Part shown: positions 34,168-43,630 of the stretch, in pieces
How positions within the stretch are numbered: position 1 is the stretch's first letter
How the letters are laid out: each line of letters starts with the position of its first letter
DNA from: Acinetobacter sp. ANC 3832
GTDB lineage: Bacteria > Pseudomonadota > Gammaproteobacteria > Pseudomonadales > Moraxellaceae
DNA length: 48,445 bases
Reading direction: 5' to 3'
Assembly: GCF_002135415.1 (NCBI RefSeq)
Contig: NZ_NEGJ01000020.1
Coordinates: 1 to 48,445, forward strand
The notes under the pieces: model-generated
The model's input: the letters and a program-made list of their open reading frames with translations, nothing else
Database searches by the model: none
Told to the model about the DNA's origin: nothing
Program-made: the position numbers and the translations under genes

Positions 34168-35688
34168 ATGCAACGTGAAATAAAGAAAATTGGCATCATT
34201 GGTTCAGGGATTATGGGAAGTGGAATTGCTCAAATTTCTGCGCATTCTGGACATCAAACATATTTATATGATGTACAAAATGGAGCCGCAGAAAAGTCTA
34301 AACTGAATTTAATTTTAACTTTTGAAAAATTACAAGCGAAAAACAAGTTATCCGTTGAACAAGTAAACTTAGCCATTAATAATATATATATTGCTTCAGA
34401 ACTCGCTGATCTTGCTGAGTGCGATTTAATTATCGAAGCAATTGTTGAAAATTTGGCTATTAAGCAAAAATTATTAAAAGACTTAGAAACACTTGTTTCT
34501 GAGGATACAATTCTTGCATCAAATACCTCATCTCTCTCCATTACTAGTATTGCAGCTCAGTGCCAGTTTCCTGAAAGAGTCATCGGTTTTCACTTTTTCA
34601 ATCCTGTTCCACTTATGAAAGTTGTTGAAGTCATTGCAGGTCTAAAAACTGAGCCCGTAATCATACAAAAACTGAGTCAGTTGGCTCAAGCCTTTGGACA
34701 CCGTGCTGTTATTACAAAAGATACCCCAGGATTTATCATTAATCATGCTGGACGTGCTTATGGTACAGAGGCATTAAAAATTCTAAATGAAAATATTGCT
34801 GACATCTCAGATATTGATCGAGTTTTACGTGATGGTGTTGGTTTCAGAATGGGTCCTTTTGAGCTTTTAGATTTAACAGGTTTAGATGTCTCACATCCTG
34901 TGATGGAATCTATTTATCATCAGTATTATGAAGAACCTCGTTATAAGCCAAATCCGCTTACTCAGCAAATGCTTGAAGCAAAATTACTGGGTCGTAAAAC
35001 TCAAGCAGGTTTTTATCAATATGCAGATGGTCATAAATATGGTGAAAAACCATGTCAAACTGCTGTAAAACCTGAATCATATCCATCTATATGGATTGCC
35101 GCTGATTTTATTGAAGATAAAAAAATTCTTGAGCACTACATAAGCAATCAAAATATTAGATTAGATATAAGTGAAAAACCAAATCCAAAGAGTTTATGCA
35201 TTATTGCAAGTTATGGGGAGGATACAACTCATAGTTGTTTACGTTTTAAAACTGATCCTCATCAAACAGTTTGCATTGATATGCTTTATGGATTTGATAA
35301 GCATCGAACATTAATGCCCTCGCTTATTACCCATCCTGAGCTTATTGAAACCGCACATTATATTTTCAGTCGAGACAATACACACGCCAGTGTAATTCAA
35401 GAAAGTATTGGTTTTATTGCTCAACGCATACTCTCAATGGTGATCAACTTAGGCTGTGATATTGCTCAGCAACAGATTGCTACAGTAGATGATATTAATG
35501 CTGCAGTCAGATTAGGGTTAGGCTATCCATTTGGACCAATTGAATGGGGCGATCAATTGGGTGCAGATAAAATTTTGCTCATCTTAAATCGTATTTCAGC
35601 ACTCACCAATGACCCGCGCTATAGACCAAGCCCATGGTTACAACGCCGTGTAGCACTTAATTTACCACTTACTTTTGCTCAATCTTAA
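34168..35688 (+). CDS. 3-hydroxyacyl-CoA dehydrogenase, PaaH/DcaH type
   Basis: A 506-residue enzyme. The Rossmann motif is GSGIMGSGIAQ, HFFNPVPLMKVVEVI carries the catalytic His, and a doubled C-terminal domain (GRAYGTEALKILNE and the later RLGLGYPFGPIEWGD) gives the length typical of the phenylacetate/adipate class rather than the 280-residue fatty-acid type. It oxidises a 3-hydroxyacyl-CoA, probably 3-hydroxyadipyl-CoA, with NAD. AAAGGA precedes the ATG. The thiolase gene follows after 12 bp. Confidence 0.92.
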   Translation: MQREIKKIGIIGSGIMGSGIAQISAHSGHQTYLYDVQNGAAEKSKLNLILTFEKLQAKNKLSVEQVNLAINNIYIASELADLAECDLIIEAIVENLAIKQKLLKDLETLVSEDTILASNTSSLSITSIAAQCQFPERVIGFHFFNPVPLMKVVEVIAGLKTEPVIIQKLSQLAQAFGHRAVITKDTPGFIINHAGRAYGTEALKILNENIADISDIDRVLRDGVGFRMGPFELLDLTGLDVSHPVMESIYHQYYEEPRYKPNPLTQQMLEAKLLGRKTQAGFYQYADGHKYGEKPCQTAVKPESYPSIWIAADFIEDKKILEHYISNQNIRLDISEKPNPKSLCIIASYGEDTTHSCLRFKTDPHQTVCIDMLYGFDKHRTLMPSLITHPELIETAHYIFSRDNTHASVIQESIGFIAQRILSMVINLGCDIAQQQIATVDDINAAVRLGLGYPFGPIEWGDQLGADKILLILNRISALTNDPRYRPSPWLQRRVALNLPLTFAQS

Positions 35689-35700
35689 AATGGATTTTCT

Positions 35701-36906
35701 ATGTTAAATGCTTATATTTATGATGGTTTACGTAGCCCTATTGGTCGTCATACAGGTGCGCTAAGTAGCATTAGACCCGATGATTTAGCAGGTTTAGTTA
35801 TTCAACGCTTAATCGAGAAAACTGGAATTTCAGGTGAGTGTATTGAGGATGTTATTTTAGGGAATACTAATCAAGCTGGTGAAGACAGTCGTAATATTGC
35901 TCGGCATGCCGCACTACTTGCAGGTTTACCTGTTTCTGTACCAGCTCAAACAGTCAATCGGTTATGTGCAAGTGGTTTAGGTGCAATCATTGATTCAGCA
36001 CGTGCAATTACTTGTGGTGAAGGTGATTTATATATAGCTGGAGGCGTAGAAAGTATGACACGTGCCCCATTTGTGATGGCAAAAGCAGAAAGCGCATATA
36101 GTCGTGATACGAAAATTTTTGATACGACTATTGGTAGCCGTTTTCCAAATCCTAAAATCACACAACTTTATGGCGCTCACAGCATGCCTGAAACAGGTGA
36201 TAATGTTGCTGTGGAATTTGGAATTACACGGGAACAAGCTGATTTATTTGCTGCACAATCTCAAACAAAGTATCAGAAAGCCAAATTAGATGGTTTTTTT
36301 GAGGATGAAATTATCGCTCTTGAGGTTTCTCAAGGTAAAAAACTACCTACAAAAATAATCAATGAAGATGAACACCCACGAGCAAACTCAATAATTGAAA
36401 GCTTATCAAAACTAAAACCTCTATTTGAAGGTGGTATTGTTACAGCCGGAAATGCTTCTGGTATTAATGATGGTGCAGCAGCATTACTCATTGGCTCCGA
36501 AGCAGTACAGACAAAATACGGTTTAAAACCTATGGCCAAAATATTATCAGCAGCGGCAGCAGGTATTGAACCTCGTATTATGGGTGCAGGACCTATTCAA
36601 GCAATTCAAAAAGCAGTTGAGCGTGCGGGTCTAAACTTAAATGATATGGATATTATTGAGATTAATGAAGCTTTCGCTTCACAAGTATTGTCTTGTTTAA
36701 AAGGTTTAAATATCGCTTTTGATGATGAACGTGTTAACCCAAATGGTGGAGCCATCGCAATCGGTCATCCCCTTGGTTGTTCTGGTGCGCGCTTGGTATT
36801 AACCGCAGCACGTGAATTACGACGTCGCAATAAAAAATATGCCGTTATTAGTTTATGTATTGGTGTAGGACAAGGGCTTGCTATGGTCATTGAAAACATT
36901 TCTTAA
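35701..36906 (+). CDS. 3-oxoadipyl-CoA thiolase (PcaF/DcaF-like)
   Basis: A 401-residue degradative thiolase. The acyl-accepting Cys89 is in NRLCASGLGA, the His is in AIGHPLGCSGAR, and the second Cys is in SLCIGVGQG. GSRFPNPK with SMPETGDNVA matches the 3-oxoadipyl-CoA subgroup. It cleaves 3-oxoadipyl-CoA to succinyl-CoA and acetyl-CoA. It begins 12 bp after the dehydrogenase stop. A strong terminator follows, then the IclR regulator gene. Confidence 0.92.
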   Translation: MLNAYIYDGLRSPIGRHTGALSSIRPDDLAGLVIQRLIEKTGISGECIEDVILGNTNQAGEDSRNIARHAALLAGLPVSVPAQTVNRLCASGLGAIIDSARAITCGEGDLYIAGGVESMTRAPFVMAKAESAYSRDTKIFDTTIGSRFPNPKITQLYGAHSMPETGDNVAVEFGITREQADLFAAQSQTKYQKAKLDGFFEDEIIALEVSQGKKLPTKIINEDEHPRANSIIESLSKLKPLFEGGIVTAGNASGINDGAAALLIGSEAVQTKYGLKPMAKILSAAAAGIEPRIMGAGPIQAIQKAVERAGLNLNDMDIIEINEAFASQVLSCLKGLNIAFDDERVNPNGGAIAIGHPLGCSGARLVLTAARELRRRNKKYAVISLCIGVGQGLAMVIENIS

Positions 36907-36918
36907 TGCTTTAAGCTA

Positions 36919-36961
36919 TCCATTCATGCGGATTAACTGTAAGCATGAATGGATTTATTTT
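36919..36961 (+). terminator. Rho-independent terminator after the thiolase gene
   Basis: TCCATTCATGC and GCATGAATGGA form a perfect 11-bp stem followed by TTTATTTT. Confidence 0.85.
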
Positions 36962-37017
36962 GCTTAGCAAAATAAAATAGCATTTCAGTTTTATAATTTT
37001 AAAGATTAGGGAAATAC

Positions 37018-37836
37018 ATGGCTCAATCACTCAGTCTTGATGAAATTCGATTAGATCCTATTTCCCATATTCACCGAGAAAATAATCCTCAATTCATCGC
37101 CTCTCTTGCACGGGGTTTTGAACTATTAAGATGTTTCTCATCACAGCAGCAAGTTTTAGGCAACCAAGAATTAGCTCAAATGACGGGATTGCCAAAGCCA
37201 ACCATTGCACGTATTACTTTTACCTTAGTTTCACTTGGCTATTTAAAACAACTCACAAATTCATCAAAATACATGTTAGATATCGGTGTTCTTTCTTTAG
37301 GTTATGCAGCTCTTTCAAATATTGCGATTCGTAGTATTGCGCATCCTTTTATGCACGAAATGAGTTTACATATTCAAGCGCCTGTTGCTTTAGCGACTCG
37401 TGATCGTCTCAACATGTTGTATTTAGATGTGATTCAAACCAATAGTATGATGCGCCGTACAGTCGGATCAACTCTTTCTTTACACAGTAGTGCAATGGGA
37501 AGAGCTTGCTTGGCTGCGACACCTGAAAAAGAGCGCCATATTCTTATGACCGCTTTAGCAAAAAAAGATCCTAAAAATTGGGAAAATGATCAAATTGCTT
37601 TAAACAAAGCATTTAAAGATTATGAACAATATGGTTATTGTTTATCTTTGGGAGATTGGCAAAGAGATATCAATTCGGTTGCTGTCCCACTGCTCAGCAC
37701 ACAGCATGGCTTATTTGTATTTAACTGTGGTGCACCAAATTTCCAGTTAACGCCTGAAAAAATTGAAAAAGAAGTCGGACCAATGCTGAAATTTATGGTG
37801 AATAATATTAATGAAGCACTCATTGAAGCCAGTTAA
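37018..37836 (+). CDS. IclR-family transcriptional regulator
   Basis: A 272-residue regulator. The N-terminal helix-turn-helix includes NQELAQMTGLPKPTIARITFTLVSLGYLKQ (about 45-75), and the C-terminal IclR effector domain includes DRLNMLYLDVIQTNSMMRRT and SLHSSAMGRACLA. Length is normal for the PcaR/PobR group. AGGGAAAT precedes the ATG. It follows the thiolase gene behind a terminator and is the natural candidate to bind the paired operator-like sites at 33.1-33.3 kb. Activator or repressor action cannot be decided from sequence. Confidence 0.9.
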   Translation: MAQSLSLDEIRLDPISHIHRENNPQFIASLARGFELLRCFSSQQQVLGNQELAQMTGLPKPTIARITFTLVSLGYLKQLTNSSKYMLDIGVLSLGYAALSNIAIRSIAHPFMHEMSLHIQAPVALATRDRLNMLYLDVIQTNSMMRRTVGSTLSLHSSAMGRACLAATPEKERHILMTALAKKDPKNWENDQIALNKAFKDYEQYGYCLSLGDWQRDINSVAVPLLSTQHGLFVFNCGAPNFQLTPEKIEKEVGPMLKFMVNNINEALIEAS

Positions 37837-37884
37837 TATTCAAATTTATTTATTAAGATAAATAATTTCGTGATTAAATTTTTT

Positions 37885-37916
37885 TAAGTTCAGGTTTTTA
37901 AAAAATCTTGAACTTA
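37885..37916. terminator. Bidirectional terminator between IclR and AraC genes
   Basis: TAAGTTCA and TGAACTTA flank runs of T and A that extend the stem; it lies between two convergent genes. Confidence 0.65.
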
Positions 37917-37934
37917 GATTCATTTAAAATTTGT

Positions 37935-38960
37935 TTAAAAATCAATGCATCTTTTTCGCCACTCTCTTGGTGATAAGCCATACCATCGTTTAAATGCACG
38001 AGTAAAATTACCTTGAGCCTCATAGCCCAATTGATTTGCAATATCCAAAACAGATAACTCAGGGTTTTCCAAAAGTTTACATGCTTTGTTTTTTCGCGTT
38101 TGATCCAACAATGATTCAAAATTTGTTTTCTGATCATTCAAATAACGATAAAGAGTAAAGCGATGAATAGAAAAAAACTCAGAAACCTTTTGTACTGTGC
38201 ATATACCATGCGGTAATAATTCTTCAATCACTTGGCAAACTTGGGTTTCTAACTCAATACTTTTATGACTATGTAATTCTGATAAATGACTTCGTAAAAA
38301 ATTATCCAATTGATCATCATGCCCTGTTCTTTTTTGATCAAGTTGTGACTGCGGAAAAAGCATTTCATGTTGAGATTGCCCAAACCAGACTGGGCATTTA
38401 AAAAATTTTTCATAAAGATGTGCAGATTTTGGCTTAGGATAAGAAATTCGAACCAAGGTGGGACGCCATGATTTACCTAGAATAAGTTCCATAATTAAAA
38501 CAGTTGCGACTAAATAAGCAGTTTGTAAGAGTTCTTTTTCAGGGGCATTCCCTTCAATCGCCATGCGAACACCTGCATATCCTTGATCTTCATTCAAAGT
38601 TAGGTGTAAGCCTCGATACCACAAACGTCCATAGTGAAATAAGCTTTCAAGTGCATCACGCATAGATGCAGCATTCAGAACTAAAAAACGCAATGGACCC
38701 GTATTTGACAAATTCGCTCTTTGACCAATAAGCAACCCTAGATGATCACATCCTGTGAGTTCTTTAGCAATTTGATGAATTTCACCATGTATATGAATGG
38801 GCACAGGCATCAAATTGTTTTTAAAGTCTTCCTCTTTAATCCCAAATTGATTAAATAAGGGCCATGGATCTATCCCTTTTTCGATTAGGATTTTTGACAA
38901 GGGTGCCAATGCACCCAAAGGAATTGATTTTTCCTGTACTTTTGAATGAATACTTTTCAA
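37935..38960 (-). CDS. AraC-family transcriptional regulator (OruR/ArgR-like architecture)
   Basis: A 341-residue regulator with an N-terminal arabinose-operon-regulator-like sensing domain (about 15-200) and a C-terminal AraC DNA-binding domain (VSEFFSIHRFTLYRYLND, then SVLDIANQLGYEAQGNFTRAFKRWYGLSPREWR). The start is TTG at 38960 with AGAGG six bases before it; no ATG in the next 45 codons would keep the sensing domain. It is the last gene of the leftward BKACE run, 186 bp after the YeiH-type gene, and probably controls it. The inducer is unknown. Confidence 0.85.
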   Translation of the reverse strand: MKSIHSKVQEKSIPLGALAPLSKILIEKGIDPWPLFNQFGIKEEDFKNNLMPVPIHIHGEIHQIAKELTGCDHLGLLIGQRANLSNTGPLRFLVLNAASMRDALESLFHYGRLWYRGLHLTLNEDQGYAGVRMAIEGNAPEKELLQTAYLVATVLIMELILGKSWRPTLVRISYPKPKSAHLYEKFFKCPVWFGQSQHEMLFPQSQLDQKRTGHDDQLDNFLRSHLSELHSHKSIELETQVCQVIEELLPHGICTVQKVSEFFSIHRFTLYRYLNDQKTNFESLLDQTRKNKACKLLENPELSVLDIANQLGYEAQGNFTRAFKRWYGLSPREWRKRCIDF

Positions 38961-39146
38961 CTAAAACCTCTAAATTTTTGAGGCATCAGGTGTAGGATTT
39001 TTCACTGTCCTGATTGAGTTGTTCTACTCATAGAACCACGTCCCTGAAGCTATTTCCTATGCTTAATTTTTATAACATAAAATATTCACTTTTCACCATT
39101 TTTAAGTCAAGTAAAAAATGGAATAACGGTTTGATATAAAATTTTA

Positions 39147-40166
39147 TTAAAAATAACTTAATCCTCCCCCAATAATCATTAATTGGAGGGTCAGTACAAA
39201 ACCAAGTATCAGCGGTTTCATTCCTGCTTTTTTTAAATCTATAAGTCTGACACTCACACCCAATGCCACCATAGCAGTTGCCAATGCTAAGTCATCTAAT
39301 AAAATAATTGTTTGGTGTAAATCTTTGGGAATTGAAATCCAAGAGTTTAATAACATACATATAATGAAACCAAAGACAAAAATAGGCATTTTTACAGAAC
39401 CAGCAGACTGTCCTGATATTGAATTACGAGTGAGTAAAAAACATAAGACCAAAAGAAATGGAGCAAGTAATAATACTCGAATAAGCTTGGTTACAATTGC
39501 AGCTTCTGCTGCTATAGGTGTCATAGCTTGCCCCGCAGCGACAACTTGTGCAACCTCATGTAAGGTTGCACCTGTAAAGATACCAAAGGTACGATCATTT
39601 ATAAAAATATGCGGTAATACATTGAATATCCATGGATATAAAAACATCCCTATCGTACCGAAAAGAACAATACAGCTCACGGCAACTGCGATCTGATCAT
39701 TTTTTGCTTTAACAATACTTGATGTTGCTAAAATAGCTGCTGCGCCACAAATAGCATGCCCTGCTCCAATTAAAATCGCTGTTTCCTTTTCCATTTTGAG
39801 CAGTTTAATACCTACCCACATTGCTAAACCCATTGTTGAAATAATCAAAATTAAATCAATGATAAATGCTTGAATGCCTAGAGCTTGTATTTGTTGAATA
39901 CTCAATCGAAACCCATAAAAAGCAACGGCTATTCTGAGTAGTTTCTGCTTACTAAAAGCCATCCCACTTTCTAATGCTTCGTGCATTCGATTTGGGATGC
40001 TATTACCAACCAGCATACCCAAAAGCATTGAAATAGTGAGTAGACCTAAACCCATATTTTTCAGTGCTGGAACTATAGATAAATAGAATGCAATCAAAGC
40101 CAGTGCGAAAAAAAATATGATGCTTAAAGAAAATTCAGACATCCCTTGTTTTAGCCGATTGAGCAT
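39147..40166 (-). CDS. YeiH-family putative anion (sulfate) exporter
   Basis: A 339-residue inner-membrane protein with about ten hydrophobic helices. The family signature GAGHAICGAAAILATSS is present, as is the paired segment GIFTGATLHEVAQVVAAG. Some relatives in sulfonate-degrading bacteria are called putative sulfate exporters, though the substrate is not proven for the family. It lies between the DUF1302 and AraC genes on the same strand with 135- and 186-bp gaps. If the BKACE pathway uses a sulfonated compound, this could remove sulfite or sulfate; otherwise its place here is unexplained. Confidence 0.82.
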   Translation of the reverse strand: MLNRLKQGMSEFSLSIIFFFALALIAFYLSIVPALKNMGLGLLTISMLLGMLVGNSIPNRMHEALESGMAFSKQKLLRIAVAFYGFRLSIQQIQALGIQAFIIDLILIISTMGLAMWVGIKLLKMEKETAILIGAGHAICGAAAILATSSIVKAKNDQIAVAVSCIVLFGTIGMFLYPWIFNVLPHIFINDRTFGIFTGATLHEVAQVVAAGQAMTPIAAEAAIVTKLIRVLLLAPFLLVLCFLLTRNSISGQSAGSVKMPIFVFGFIICMLLNSWISIPKDLHQTIILLDDLALATAMVALGVSVRLIDLKKAGMKPLILGFVLTLQLMIIGGGLSYF

Positions 40167-40301
40167 AGTAAATTCACTTTAAAAAAAAACGAAAATGAGT
40201 TAAGCCATCATGGCCAATTTAAGACCATGATTGTCATTCCGAAGGTTGGATTTAAATTGATATAAATAAATTGGATAATGAATGTTAAATATTGATTCTC
40301 A

Positions 40302-42137
40302 TTAGAAATTCACTTTAAAGACCATAGATGCGAAGTCTCGATCATCCATTGTGCTAAATTCATTTGAACCAAAGTAATTTTGATATGCAATTTCAGCTGA
40401 ATATTTCTTTTGATAAGTAGCAGACACTGCAACACCTATAGCCATTTGCCCTTCTTGAAAATTTTGTCCATAGCCTGTGACATCATGTCGAAAAGTTAAA
40501 CTTGGTGTAACAACCGTTTCAGGTAAAGCATTGTCATAGCTCAATGCACCACGAACACGATAACCTGCGGACCATTCAGAGAAAAAACCATCCTTTGCAT
40601 TACAATATTTCGTATTCAGTTCGGTAATTTCATCTTTAGATAAATTTCCAGAATTTGCAGTAATACAGGCAAACTCTCCTGTTTCAGGATTATATTGACC
40701 AGTACTTAATTCACTGCGTCCAAAAGCACTGCTTCGACCAAAGCGATAATTACCAATATCAGCAATATGATTAATCCCCATTTCTGCCGAAACTGCTAAG
40801 TTTTTAGCACCTAAAATATGAGGGAAATTATCTGCTGCACCGAATGTAAACTGCGTGACAGGCACTCGTGCATAACCATCAACATGTTGCCCAAGTTCAG
40901 GTTTTACACCCTTGTCTGTAAAGGGAGTATTATTCGCAAGGATCTGAAAATTAACAGTATCCGTGCCATTAAAACCTAAAGGTTGGTTTGTTTTATGGTT
41001 CAATTCACTAAAGATGTTGGTTGTACCTAATTTGGTTGCAAAACTCAGCCCAAACATACGAATATCTTCTGGATGAACTGCATAAAATCGTGCTGTATTA
41101 AAATTTTGAGGCCCTGAAGCAGTGACGGCAGTTCCTTCAAAAGCAGAAACACGACTATGATAATTGGCATAGTACAGACCTAATTCAGCATTGTTTAAAC
41201 TTGGAATAATTTGTTTAAGTGCAACCCCATACTGCCCACCATCTTTTGGTAACTGTGTTTCTGAACGAGGAATGTAAGATCCTGTTCGCATCGAGGTATC
41301 TGTTGTTCGATCTCCAACCACTGCAATGGTAATCGGACCACAACTTTCCGCCGTAAAATCTGAAATTTGGAAAAATGTGCCACAACCGTCTAAAACTGTC
41401 GCCCTAAACTTATATTGATAAAAACCCTCAAATTGAAGATGCTTATTAATACCAAATGTGAACGACAACATTTCAGTTGGAATCATCCGTTCTTTAGCAT
41501 CAACACCTGGTCTATTCATCGCTGCGACATCAATTGCACTGACCGAGTTTAAACCGTTTTGGAAAAAACGTGATTTCCCCCAGTTTAGTGTCTGTTTTCC
41601 AAGTTTTATGTCTAAAGCTTTTCCATTGGAGAATTCAAACTTTTTCCAAATGTAAGCATCCCAGAGTTCAATACCTTTAAATTTTGCTAAATCTGGCCAT
41701 CTTTGATCATCAAAGGTTTCAAAATCACCTTTCCCAGTCTCATAGGCATGGTCGTACCAATATTTTGCACTTAATACAGCACCTTGCTGACCATTACTCA
41801 AATTAAACTCAGTTAAGCCTTTTACAACTTGAGAAATAACATCATGCCGACTAAAATTTTGACGACCATTGTCACCATTGGCATCAACACTATTTCCATT
41901 TTTGCCAATATTGAGCGCATCAGGTTTAAAAAGCAGTGATGCTGATGGTGTTTGCATGCTCCAGCTCGTTCCCATGCTCAATGTTGTATTGGTTTTTAAT
42001 TTCCAACTTTCATTCAAGTCAAAACTTGCTGCATGAATCTCTGAAATTGACAATGCTAAAACACTACTAATACCAATAATACGAATTAAATAATCGCTCT
42101 TTTGCGTTCCATTCAGGCGTGCGAATCTAGTGACCAT
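40302..42137 (-). CDS. DUF1302-family outer-membrane protein
   Basis: A 611-residue protein with an N-terminal signal (GISSVLALSISEIHAASF), repeated beta-strand patterns and a terminal Phe (FKVNF), typical of outer-membrane barrels. KLGKQTLNWGKSRFFQNGLN is characteristic of DUF1302. The family is often found with genes for degradation of hydrophobic compounds such as steroids and may mediate their uptake. GGAG is well placed before the ATG. It sits 76 bp after the MFS transporter gene, which suggests paired outer- and inner-membrane uptake. Confidence 0.88.
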   Translation of the reverse strand: MVTRFARLNGTQKSDYLIRIIGISSVLALSISEIHAASFDLNESWKLKTNTTLSMGTSWSMQTPSASLLFKPDALNIGKNGNSVDANGDNGRQNFSRHDVISQVVKGLTEFNLSNGQQGAVLSAKYWYDHAYETGKGDFETFDDQRWPDLAKFKGIELWDAYIWKKFEFSNGKALDIKLGKQTLNWGKSRFFQNGLNSVSAIDVAAMNRPGVDAKERMIPTEMLSFTFGINKHLQFEGFYQYKFRATVLDGCGTFFQISDFTAESCGPITIAVVGDRTTDTSMRTGSYIPRSETQLPKDGGQYGVALKQIIPSLNNAELGLYYANYHSRVSAFEGTAVTASGPQNFNTARFYAVHPEDIRMFGLSFATKLGTTNIFSELNHKTNQPLGFNGTDTVNFQILANNTPFTDKGVKPELGQHVDGYARVPVTQFTFGAADNFPHILGAKNLAVSAEMGINHIADIGNYRFGRSSAFGRSELSTGQYNPETGEFACITANSGNLSKDEITELNTKYCNAKDGFFSEWSAGYRVRGALSYDNALPETVVTPSLTFRHDVTGYGQNFQEGQMAIGVAVSATYQKKYSAEIAYQNYFGSNEFSTMDDRDFASMVFKVNF

Positions 42138-42213
42138 ATCAGCTCCGTTTAGATATGATTTATTATTGTTACTCCCAGATTACTGGGAGTGCTTTTGATT
42201 TAACTGAGGTAAA

Positions 42214-43548
42214 CTAAGATTTTGTATCGCGTAACAAGCGTGCTGGAATGCCGAGTAACAAGGTTACTGCGCCAATGACAAGTAATAGTGCAATTACACT
42301 GAATGCCATATATATGCTTCCAGTCTGAGTTTTAATGGTTCCTACAAGAATAGGACTTAATACTGCTGCCATCCCCCCTAAAGTACTAATGAGTGCAATA
42401 CCTGCAGCTGCTGCAGTACTGGATAAATAAGCAGGAGGAATCGTCCAAAACAATGGAACTGCGGCAAGACAAGCGGCTGCGCCTAGTGTTAATAACGAAA
42501 TAGACAGCACAATTTCATTTTGAAATAAACCTAACAGCGTAAAACTGATTGCGCCAACCAACATGGTGAGTGCTAAATGCCAGCGACGCTCCAAACGTTT
42601 ATCTGAACTACGACCCAAAATATACATTGCAACTAAAGCAGTAATATAAGGAAGGCTTGAGATTAAGCCAATTTGACGAATATCATGAATACCAAACTCT
42701 TTAATCAATGTTGGCATCCAATAAGCAACAGTGTTCGTCCCAGAATAAATACAGAAGAATACAAAACCTGCTATCAATATTCGTGGATCACAAAGAAGTT
42801 GCTTTAAAGGTATGCTCTTTTTCTCAATGGCTTGGTTTTCTGAAGATAAGCTATATTGCACAACCAATTTTTCACGTACGGTAAGCCACTTTGCTTTTTC
42901 AGGATGATCAACCAACCAAAACCAAGCGAAGAAACCGAGAATAACAGCAGGAATACCTTCTAAAACAAAGAGAGCTTGCCAGTCTTTTAAACCAAACCAA
43001 CCATGAAAATTACTCATGATCCACCCTGCAAGTGGGCCACTCACAATCCCTGCCATAATCCCCGCCATGAAAAAAACGGAAGTGATACGTCCTCTTAATG
43101 AACCTGGAAACCAATAGGTCAGATACAAAATTACACCTGGAAAAAATCCAGCTTCAGCCACACCTAGTAAAAAACGTAAGACATAAAATCCCATTGCGCT
43201 TTCTACAGTACTCATGAGCATGGTCACAATGCCCCAAAGCACCATGATTCTGGTCAAGGTTGCTCTGGTTCCTACTTTCTGCATATATAAATTACTTGGT
43301 ATTTCAAATAATAAATAACCAACAAAAAATGCAGCTGCTCCAATACCATAAGCAGCATCGCTAAGGAGTAGATCTTCAGACATTCTTAATTTTGCAAACG
43401 AGATATTAATGCGATCAATTGCATTAATGGCATAAGCTAAAAATAAAAAGGGTAAAAGCCGAAATGCAATTTTCTTAAACGTCTTTTTTTGCTCATCCTG
43501 AGTAATGTCTAGACGCTCTAAAGGAGTACTTTCATTGATAGAGCTCAC
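42214..43548 (-). CDS. MFS transporter, anion:cation symporter type
   Basis: A 444-residue protein with twelve predicted helices. AINAIDRINISFAKLRMSEDL and LRFLLGVAEAGFFPGVILYLTYWFP are typical of the ACS family (phthalate, tartrate, hydroxyphenylacetate, glucarate carriers). The start is GTG at 43548, with AGGAG seven bases upstream. It probably imports the organic acid handled by the SDR and BKACE genes upstream in the same run. Confidence 0.9.
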   Translation of the reverse strand: MSSINESTPLERLDITQDEQKKTFKKIAFRLLPFLFLAYAINAIDRINISFAKLRMSEDLLLSDAAYGIGAAAFFVGYLLFEIPSNLYMQKVGTRATLTRIMVLWGIVTMLMSTVESAMGFYVLRFLLGVAEAGFFPGVILYLTYWFPGSLRGRITSVFFMAGIMAGIVSGPLAGWIMSNFHGWFGLKDWQALFVLEGIPAVILGFFAWFWLVDHPEKAKWLTVREKLVVQYSLSSENQAIEKKSIPLKQLLCDPRILIAGFVFFCIYSGTNTVAYWMPTLIKEFGIHDIRQIGLISSLPYITALVAMYILGRSSDKRLERRWHLALTMLVGAISFTLLGLFQNEIVLSISLLTLGAAACLAAVPLFWTIPPAYLSSTAAAAGIALISTLGGMAAVLSPILVGTIKTQTGSIYMAFSVIALLLVIGAVTLLLGIPARLLRDTKS

Positions 43549-43630
43549 ACATATTCTCCTAATATTTTTTCAATATATCCTTATTGTCCTTGTGTCTCGT
43601 ATCTAAAAGCCAAAATATTAATTGGGTTTC

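Noticed and set aside
30449..36906. Phenylacetate (paa) catabolic cluster
   Set aside because: The multicomponent ring epoxidase, ring-opening and CoA-ligase genes are absent; an acyl-CoA dehydrogenase and CoA-transferase fit dicarboxylate oxidation better.
37018..37836. IclR protein as regulator of the BKACE run
   Set aside because: It is convergent with that run, which has its own AraC gene; the operator-like sites lie in the beta-oxidation spacer.
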